NCBI RefSeq assembly: GCF_963676685.1
Contig: NC_092357.1
Coordinates: forward strand, 19,519,607 to 19,583,606
Origin: Mytilus edulis
Lineage: Eukaryota; Mollusca; Bivalvia; Mytilida; Mytilidae
Direction of reading: 5' to 3'
Length of the DNA stretch: 64,000 nt
Both the position numbers and the translations under genes were made by a program. This document shows, piece after piece, positions 56,485-64,000 of the stretch. Position 1 is the stretch's first letter. The number at the start of each line of letters is the position of its first letter. The notes under the pieces were generated by a model. It saw only the letters and a program-made list of their open reading frames with translations, ran no database searches and was not told the DNA's origin.

Positions 56485-58690
56485 TTCAGGAATTTGACGA
56501 CTTTCTATATATGAAACACTTTAACAGACGAACAATAACTTAATTCAGCTTTAAAAAAACTGCAGATGTGTCTGTAGGTGTAATATAGCAATAATGGTGG
56601 TACAATATATTGTAATCATCAGTACGAAGGTGTTATATGTCGGAAGCATAGGGCAATATGCTAAAATGTACATGATATTTCCGTGCTCCCATAGCAACGA
56701 TAAAGGTTTTACTTGTGCTTATTCCTTGTACAAGCAATTCAGTAGAAGAACCTGACATGGAACATTGTATTTCGTTCCTTCTTCGTTAAGGGTTAAATGA
56801 TCACATTTTATCAGGAATGTTAATGTGTGCCATATTTCGGGTCTGAAACGTAACCAAAGAATTTCATTTATTATACATACAAAAATGACAAAACTATTAA
56901 TTAAACAAAAAACAATTAAAGTTATAAAACCCAACAAAAAAATATTTCCTAAAACAAATCAACGATCTTCAAACATACTGGACTATTCAAAACATACAAA
57001 TCGACCATAAAACAAGCAACAAATAGAAATGAAGTTAGTAGCAATTGTACTACTAATGACCTGACAGTGTAAGCTACAAAACGATTAACAGCACGAGATG
57101 AGGCGTGTTTGGATTAATTTGTGTTTTAAATGGCTATTTTCTTCACATCGATTAATATTACATGGAAGATATTTAGCACATATATGAACAATGTCTTATT
57201 GCTTTAAACAGAGTAAACACCCCGTGAAAGTAACGCGTAATGAATTGTCTTTCGTACAAAATGTGGTAAATTTCAGCTAAAAAATAGTATTATTGGATGA
57301 AAACCAACAAACGAGTTTGTTAAAATTGTGGTAAGTGGATCGAATTTAATTTCTTATTGTTTTCAAAATGGCTAACTAATTTATAAGAGATTATGGTTGT
57401 TATTGTAAGATGGTTTGGCTACAAAAATTTCAGGTTTGTCAATGTTATTTGGATATAGGAGATAGCTCAAATGACTCCCCGGCACGATGGAACTCCCAAA
57501 AATATAATCAACGGATAAGGAATATAGATAAAAAGTCACTTGTGAGAAACTTTTCTGAATATGCTAAAGTAGAGTAAAATTCTTCGCCTGCCACGCGAGC
57601 AAGTTGGTAAGCTCATTTTTGCGTACATTAAAATCCGTTTTCTTTTCTCACAGAATAGGTAATATTTAAAACTTGCAATCAAATCTATTCAAAATAAAAT
57701 TAAAAAAAAACAACATCATGCTGTTAGACAATAGAAATGCTTGACTTATTTATATTTAGAATTAAAATCAATGTTCAAACTTTAAAACTGCTGAAGTCTT
57801 GTTCAAAATATACGTATTTAACCATTAAATTACAAAAGCCTCCTTTTTTTTTATTCTAGAGCAGTCAAACTTGGTATCTTTTCATACATTTGTTCTTTAA
57901 AGAGTTTAATTGTGCTCTTCATGTATAATTTAATCCGAGCGTAGAAAAAGTAGTTTTAATTCGTTTTTCAAGGGCAATTTTAGCAAAGTCTGTACAGACT
58001 GCCCATTCAATTTATTTAATCTAAATTGAATATTTTGCAAATTTTGTATTCTCCATTACATATATATTGTTTTATTGTATTAACAATTATAATATGATAA
58101 CTATCGAATAGTTTACTAAAAGAATATCTTTTCAATAACTGTCCTATCATTTATTAAGTTTGAAAGTGTTATATTTCAAACAACTGTTTCTTTCAATGGT
58201 TTGTCTTTGTTATGTTGATACAATAAATGCTCAAGTGTTTTAATATTATTTTTATTTTTATTTTACACAACTAAAAAAAAAAATTCAAACCAAAACAAAT
58301 AGCAGATTGAAAAGCTCAAACACTCCAAACGAATGGAAAACAACTTCTGTTTGAGAGATTCAATTTTTTCATGCATACCTTTCCGTTGACTTTTCTATTT
58401 ATATCTCTTTTGTAAATTTACAAGTTTAAGAATCAATCTTGCTCTGGATCATTGAAAATAATTTAGCATTATCCTTTTACGATACACTAAGTTTGTTGAC
58501 TGCGTTGAACGCATCTATTCCGTCGAATTGATACAACAAATACATGTTAGTCTACTTCAAATTATTTTTTTTATCTAAAATTGACAGGTGTTGGGGATAA
58601 GCTATTTCGGTACGGTCATAACTGACACGCACTATATGTATTAAGTCAAAACAATATCAGAGGAAAGATATAACGTTGTTAGTGTTTTAA
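56485..58690. other. Non-coding, mostly unrecognised
   Basis: The frames 56719-56937 (-) and 56825-57010 (+) could be further decay of the pseudogene. 58300-58345 resembles the R4 passage with CAAACGAATGGAAAACAAC. Otherwise nothing seen. Confidence 0.35.
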
Positions 58691-58704
58691 TGCATTGTTG
58701 TCCA

Positions 58705-58990
58705 TTTTTCAAATTCATTGACGCCATCACGAGTCGGTTGATACTTTGGGTCCATTAGATGACGACGGTTATTTCACTACTACACTTCCGTCCTCTTTTT
58801 CTCGAATATGAAACATCAAATTAGACTGATCACAGAATTTTTACTTAGTACATTATCCACACGAAGGAGCAGGGTCTGCCTACCTTCTTAGGACCTGAGA
58901 TCACCCTGCATGTTTGGTAAGCTCGTGATGTGTAGTCTTGTTTTTAAGGTCTTTCCTCTTCCCGAGGAAAGACTTTATTGTTTTTCTCAT
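58705..58990 (+). mobile_element. Degraded LINE-like retroelement 3' fragment
   Basis: GACGCCATCACGAGTCGGTTG, GAGCAGGGTCTGCCTACC and GGACCTGAGATCACCCTGC match, in order, the copy at 32.3-32.5 kb. The final tail is lost in a T-run. Confidence 0.55.
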
Positions 58991-59028
58991 GTTTTTTTTT
59001 TTTTTTTTTTTATCCAGCATTTGTTTGA

Positions 59029-59295
59029 CATGACCTCCCCTCGTTTCAAGTTATCAAGACCAAAAATGGACCATCGGTAGACCTCATCATGAAGTACTAC
59101 CAGATGAGGCTGTGTAGGATTTTATCATCCCCTTTAGGAAGTTATCTGTCTTTTATTGATTTTTTTCAACATGACCCCCCCTCGTTGTTTTTAAAGATAT
59201 CATGACCTTATCTAGACAATATGTTGATCTCATCATGATGTATTACCATATGAGGCTGCGTAAGATTTCATCATCCCCTTTGACAGTTATGTCCC
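59029..59295. repeat. Tandem duplication, period 141 bp
   Basis: CATGACCTCCCCTCG (59029) and CATGACCCCCCCTCG (59170) start two copies sharing CTCATCATGAAGTACTACCA/CTCATCATGATGTATTACCA, ATGAGGCTG and ATCATCCCCTTT. Confidence 0.75.
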
Positions 59296-59299
59296 CTTG

Positions 59300-60450
59300 A
59301 AGCAATTTCTTTTATTTGCATTTTTTCTTTAAAAGTATTAGAGATAGAATCGATTTGAAAATGGCAGCATTACAAGAACAGATTCCAATGTTTATAAACA
59401 TAAACAATTAATTTGTAACTAAGCCTTATAAGGAGTTATTTCCCTTTAAAAATTATAAATATTTTTGGAAAAGTTCTATTTCGAGAACCAGAAGCCATAG
59501 ACACTTGGAACCTTCACCAATAATCTTTAATTTATGTGACCTTTAATATGCACCTAAGGTCAAAGGTCACTGAGTGCAAAAACAAATTACGCTGCAATTT
59601 CAAGCTTACGTATTAGGGAAAACGATAAGACTTTGTTGCATACATACAGCGTATAAATTGTTCCTCTCGACGAGCTTTACATTTTATACAATAAAACCAA
59701 AAATGTCCAACCGTCTGTTTAAAAGTTACAACGGGATGATTTTTAAAAGTATAGTATTGTGTGTATATCTTTTTAAAGGTAACAGATATCAACCTACTAT
59801 AAACTGCAAAAATGATCAGTAAGTCAAGACCTTCAATTTGTGGTCAATATCAGGTCATGATGAAATTTCACCTTGACCTTCACAGTATACAATGACCTTG
59901 ACCTTGTGATAGTTGAAAGGTCAAGTGGTCCTGAGTTGAATGGTGATAGTCCCATGTCTCTACGACTTCTGGTTCTTAAGTTTGGTATTGCATCATATAT
60001 TTGATGATTTTAAAATTGATACCTTGGTGAACTTTGAAATTGTCCCAATTCTTTTTCTTTAATGTTGTGCTTTAACTGTAGATCATTTATCATTTAACAG
60101 ATTTGAGATATCTATTGTCGTTATAGAGATAATGCAGTTTGAAGTTTTGCGAGCGGAGGCATGTATTTCTGAACCAACAAGAGCTTACCTTTTAAAATGT
60201 TTAAGAAATTGAAGAGGTCAACATAGTTATATGTTTGACCAAATACCAAAAACATTCCATGGAAAAAAACCCACCAAAACATCAATTTGAAATTTTCATG
60301 TTTTGCATTGACTTTGTAAGTTTCATAACTTCTATTTATATCGTTGGTATTGCATCATTTTTGGCTCTTTGTCAAATGGGGTCATCTGATATATCAAATT
60401 GAAGGTCTCAATAAACTCTACTTAAAATTGAAAATTTGAAACCTCTTTTT
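59300..60450. repeat. Repeat-like region with GGTCAAAGGTCA/TGACCTTGACC motifs
   Basis: AAGGTCAAAGGTCACTGAG near 59559 and CAATGACCTTGACCTTG near 59890 suggest a dispersed bivalve repeat; AGAACCAGAAGCC (59485) and its reverse near 59965 (GACTTCTGGTTCTTAA) are an inverted pair. The frame 59574-59822 has no domain. Confidence 0.35.
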
Positions 60451-60454
60451 CATC

Positions 60455-60835
60455 CCAGGTGGAAGGGTGGGGTCATTTAGAGCAAAAATTCAAATTTCTC
60501 AGATGGTAAGGATGTTACATATCAAATGAAAGATCATAAAACGTACATTTCACATTTCAAATTGCCTTCCCTTGAAAATTGGTAGGATGGGGTCATTGAG
60601 TGCAAACAAAAAAATTTCTTTTACGATAGGGTTGTTGTATATCAAATGAAAGGTCATGATGTGTACTTTCTAGAACATGGCGTTGTCGAATATTAAATTA
60701 AAGCTCATCTACTCTATGTTACATATATCATACTTCCGATCTCAAAAATGTAGGCGGATGAGGTCATTAAGTGTAAAAAGCCAAAAGTTTCAGAAGGTAT
60801 GTTTGTCGTATATCAAACGAAAGGTCGTACAAAGA
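60455..60835. repeat. Irregular tandem repeat of GGGTCATT/ATATCAAATGAAAGGTCAT blocks
   Basis: GGTGGGGTCATTTAG (60468), GGATGGGGTCATTGAG (60584) and GGATGAGGTCATTAAG (60754), each followed by an A-rich part and TATCAAATGAAAG or a variant. Spacing is about 115-170 bp. Confidence 0.5.
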
Positions 60836-60899
60836 ACATTACGAAAACATCACTTTTACAGGAAAGACCTTTCAATTGTTTTACAAACAATTGAGATAC

Positions 60900-61040
60900 T
60901 AGTCTATGATGTGTTTTTCATCTTTCCTTTTGGTACTTTGGTTTTTTATTTCGTTTTGTCTTTTTGCTATGACATTGCTGGTTTGTTTTATAGTTTGAAT
61001 GTTCCCTTGGTATCTTTCGCTTCTCATTTTCAGTATTGAG
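60900..61040 (+). mobile_element. LINE-like 3' tail fragment
   Basis: TTTTGCTATGACATTGCTGG and GAATGTTCCCTTGGTATCTTTCG are a diverged version of the GCCATGGCGTTGTC / GGTATCTTTCG tail. The ORF 60677-61039 ends in it. Confidence 0.45.
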
Positions 61041-61044
61041 ATAC

Positions 61045-63200
61045 TTAACAGATGTTTCTTAAATTTGCTGTTGCAAAGTTAAACGAACAAAAAAAAAATC
61101 CACCGAGAAAAATAGATTCTACCTCCTTCAGGTAAAAAACGTTAAAAATGATATGGTTATTTGTTTCGGTCCATATTGATCATCCAAAGCCATTTCCTGA
61201 GTATTTAGGTTATTAAATCTTTTTTGTGTAACTTTGATGGTAAGTTGTATCGTTGGCAATCATACTGCATCTCCTTATTTTTATATTACACGTTTCATTT
61301 TTTGTCGTTGAAAGTTAATGTTCTCAAACATTTTTGGTTCATCTAATCAAAATGGTTACCTTTCGAATGTGTAATATTGGTCTACTTTGGATTACTACAG
61401 TTGTTAATTTAAGAATTGAAATAAGTCTATAATGCCATTCTCTATGCTAATTCAAATATGGGTAGGCATTATATTTGTCAACATTTTATACCTCACTTAC
61501 GCTTGGTGTAGACATATTGACAAAGTGCTTACCATGTCAGAATGAACATAGAGCATGACATGAAAGAATTGTTTTCTTTTTGACTATTATAACAACTCAT
61601 AACATATAATCGGCAACATATTGCAATTAGTGACAAAATGTACTGCTAATTAAATTTCGTGTTTTGTTCTTGAAATTTAAAGGACGTCATTTTGATAAAA
61701 AAGAATCAACACAAAATCATTAGGCACGCTAAAAATAAGACACAAAATTAACATGTAATAGATGCGTGTCTATTTGTAATAACAGTTTAAAAATCATTTT
61801 GTGTATCGAAAATATCTATTTTTTTAGAATCAATAAGCACTGTTTAACTTTCGTGTATGTATGCCTTTTCTGTCATCACGGTTTACCTCTCGCACTTGCG
61901 ATGTGCCATTGCCGAACTCATAACCAGAGGTCTCGTCATTTACCTCACTTCAAACGGATAACCTATCGGCGAATTCGCCGTTTTAGAATCTAATGCATTA
62001 TGGGTTATAATTTCAAAAACGTTCACCAAAACTTTGTGATTGGTTTAAAACCTTATTAACAATGTAAACCTATCCATGAAGTAACGCTATTTTCATTTTG
62101 GTGAACGAACAATGAGATTACCCATACTCCTTTAGAATTAGAAAAGGAAAAAGGTAAATTGGATAACAGGAAGACAATTATTCACTAACACTACATTTCT
62201 GAAATTTAAAAAAAGACACATGTACGTGTGTTTTATAGTAGATATTAGACATTAAGAATCATATGCCTATAAAAATAAGATACATGATATTTTATGCTAG
62301 TTAGCTAGTGATATTAACTAGATTGACTAATCAACGCCCTATTTATGTATATAATGTTATATTGTTCTATCTTTCCTGAACATGCTTTTGGGTTTATATT
62401 GATTTAAAGAACCAGAGACGAACAATATCTATACTTTTGTTAAGTTTACTGATTTTTCTAAACTTGTTTAACTGTAAAAGAAAACAAAAGATCGTGTCAA
62501 ACAATGAAGTTCTTTAATTTTGAACATACAATTATCAATTCGACAGTTTAATGGTAACTGTATTCAAGGTTATTTTTTATACATAGATTATCTACCATTC
62601 ACCATTTATTCTGCGTAAGTATAAAAGCAACTAAAATAGAATACTGTCATGTATTTTTATTTCAGAAAAATGTACGTCTTGAAAAGAATTATCCGTTTGA
62701 GTATGCATTAAAAACATTGCTTATAATTAAACTGTTCCTTGTATTACGTATTTCATATACAATATGTTCTGAATCCCTTTTTTTATTTTAGAACGTCAGA
62801 AAAACTACGGTATTGATCTTACAGAGTTTCCGCTTATTGAATTTAAGTCAGTGTGATACAAACATCGTTCCGTAAGGGGCCTCTGAATTGTCATCGCCAT
62901 GCATCCCTTGTCTGTTGTTATCTAATTCCTCACCATATCTGAAGATGATAAATATCCTAATCACAATCGAGATATATGTCTTTTTTTGTGAAAATGTAAT
63001 CATGAAAGTAAATGAATCCATAGTATATTCGTAAATGTTTTATTATATTTGATTTTAATTAAACATTTTAAATTTCTATGGAAGAGTACTAGTTAATTAA
63101 CTCATGCTTTATCATTTATCTTTCTTCAATACATATTTCGTTTCAGGTTTCCTACTTTAATCATCTATAAAAGTCTTTTTATGCGCATGATCAAGTAAAG
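61045..63200. other. Non-coding, nothing recognised except a short palindrome
   Basis: CGGCGAATTCGCCG at 61967-61980 is a perfect 14-bp palindrome. An R1-like degenerate end lies near 61235-61285. No supported exon. Confidence 0.35.
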
Positions 63201-63209
63201 ATCCTCTTG

Positions 63210-63425
63210 CCTTTGTTAGTTTTTTACACTTGTTAATTTTGGTTTCTTTTATATATTGTGGAGTTTAGTACGACATCCATTATCACTGAATTAGTACACA
63301 ATTTTGTTAATGGGTCAGCTTAAACACGCCTCCGCGTGTGGATTGTGGCTTACGGCTGTTTTCTGCTTTTGGTTAGGTTGTTGTTTCTTTGAAAAATTTC
63401 TCATTCCCATTCTCAGTTTTATTAA
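63210..63425 (+). repeat. Dispersed repeat, family R2
   Basis: TTGCCTTTGTTAGTTTTTTAC, GGAGTTTAGTACGACATCC, ACGCCTCCGCGTGTGG and TTCTCATTCCCATTCTCAG match the 18.4 and 11.15 kb copies. Confidence 0.55.
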
Positions 63426-63723
63426 AAAGCAAGATAAGTACAAAACAGTAAAATCAATAGTTATAGTTTGGAATTATTAATTCCAAATTGAATATGTTCA
63501 ATGAGCATATTTTTATATTTGTAAATCTAGCTAAACGTTAAACATGCAAAATTAACGGGGTATTATCAACGTGACAATATATTGTATACGGATAGAAAGT
63601 TTGTTTGCCACAGATCACCATCCAGTATTGATGAGTGGTTTTCACGTATTTATCACGTATTTATCAAAACAGTTCTCCAAACACGAAAATGTTCTTTTAA
63701 CCTTAATACAAATATTCTGCTAT

Positions 63724-64000
63724 GTTCCTTATGTCGTCAAAACAATCCCGTTCCTTTTCCCCCTGAATGTGACCTACCGAATGAGACTACTGTAAATTCA
63801 GAAATTATTGCGTGTATTTATTATTGCGATTTTGTCATTTTAGTCTTAAATGCGATTTTGATTTTTACGATTTTGAGAAAAATCCTGTTAAATTTATATA
63901 AAATATTTCAAAATGCGGGTTTAAATTATTGCGTTAACAACTCAGTCGCATTTTTCGCAATAAAATAAACCTCGCATTAATTTCTGAATTAACAGTATTT
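63724..64000 (+). mobile_element. LINE-like fragment interrupted by a MITE
   Basis: GTTCCTTATGTCGTCAAAAC and GAATGTGACCTACCGAATGA match the retroelement at 32.36-32.43 kb. Its sequence is broken at TA by the MITE and resumes with TTT at the window end. The ORF 63582-63968 crosses both and is not a gene. Confidence 0.6.
63790..63995. mobile_element. TIR MITE with TA target duplication and visible empty site
   Basis: Left CTGTAAATTCAGAAATTATT and right AATTTCTGAATTAACAG are inverted repeats of about 24 bp. TA flanks both ends (63788-63789, 63996-63997). The retroelement copy near 32426 keeps the uninterrupted GACTATTTACCGG, which is the empty site. The interior is AT-rich with repeated ATTGCGATTTTG-like segments, non-coding. 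Confidence 0.85.

Noticed and set aside
63582-63968. 128-codon plus-strand frame at the window end
   Set aside because: Crosses from a retroelement fragment into a MITE; the two parts were joined by insertion.

Overview
The window looks like nuclear DNA from a marine bivalve, most likely a mussel of the genus Mytilus. The evidence is its AT-richness, intron-dominated genes with GT-AG splice sites, secreted or membrane receptor exons of molluscan type, and dense dispersed repeats that I recognise from memory as Mytilus families. No database search was possible. There are no bacterial features, rRNA genes or CRISPR arrays, and no free-standing tRNA gene; a tRNA-like head occurs only inside a SINE. 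Most ORFs longer than 60 codons are chance, lie in repeats, or shadow the repeat-coding exon near 44 kb.

Layout. (1) 1.2-6.2 kb, minus strand: three immunoglobulin-domain exons, each with GT-AG borders and phase 1-1, from one multi-Ig gene whose two ends are not visible. (2) 6.3-26.6 kb: mostly non-coding DNA carrying a tRNA-derived SINE (in an Ig intron), small TIR elements, palindromes, short tandem arrays and many copies of Mytilus repeat families. A few weak minus-strand exon candidates lie at 10.67-14.88 kb. (3) 26.7-44.7 kb, plus strand: the main gene, a receptor-like protein. In order it encodes a C-type-lectin-like (CTL) N-half, an eight-cysteine WSC-like domain, a CTL C-half, two more CTL N-half/C-half pairs, a transmembrane helix, and a last exon with a cytoplasmic tail of 12 tandem YDD(L/V)DP units. 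Extracellular exons are all phase 1-1. The 5' end (signal peptide) was not found. Introns of this gene hold a CpG-periodic foldback element (28.9-30.3 kb) and inverted pairs of retroelement fragments. (4) 45.6-52.4 kb: a block bounded by about 38-bp inverted repeats, with a five-copy 185-195 bp array, nested insertions and weak minus-strand coding hints. (5) 52.5-64.0 kb: repeat-rich DNA with a TA-flanked MITE, a second CpG-periodic foldback element in opposite orientation, a decayed transposon-associated pseudogene near 56 kb, retroelement tails and a TA-flanked MITE at the right edge whose empty site is visible elsewhere in the window.

Functionally, the window holds two cell-surface recognition-type genes in divergent orientation, an Ig-domain gene and a CTL/WSC receptor whose repeated tyrosine motifs suggest SH2-type signalling. 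Candidate 28-nt microexons between the membrane helix and the tail would, if included, remove or truncate that tail. Ligand, signalling and isoforms are inference. The exon structure, reading frames, repeat units and inverted repeats are read directly from the sequence.
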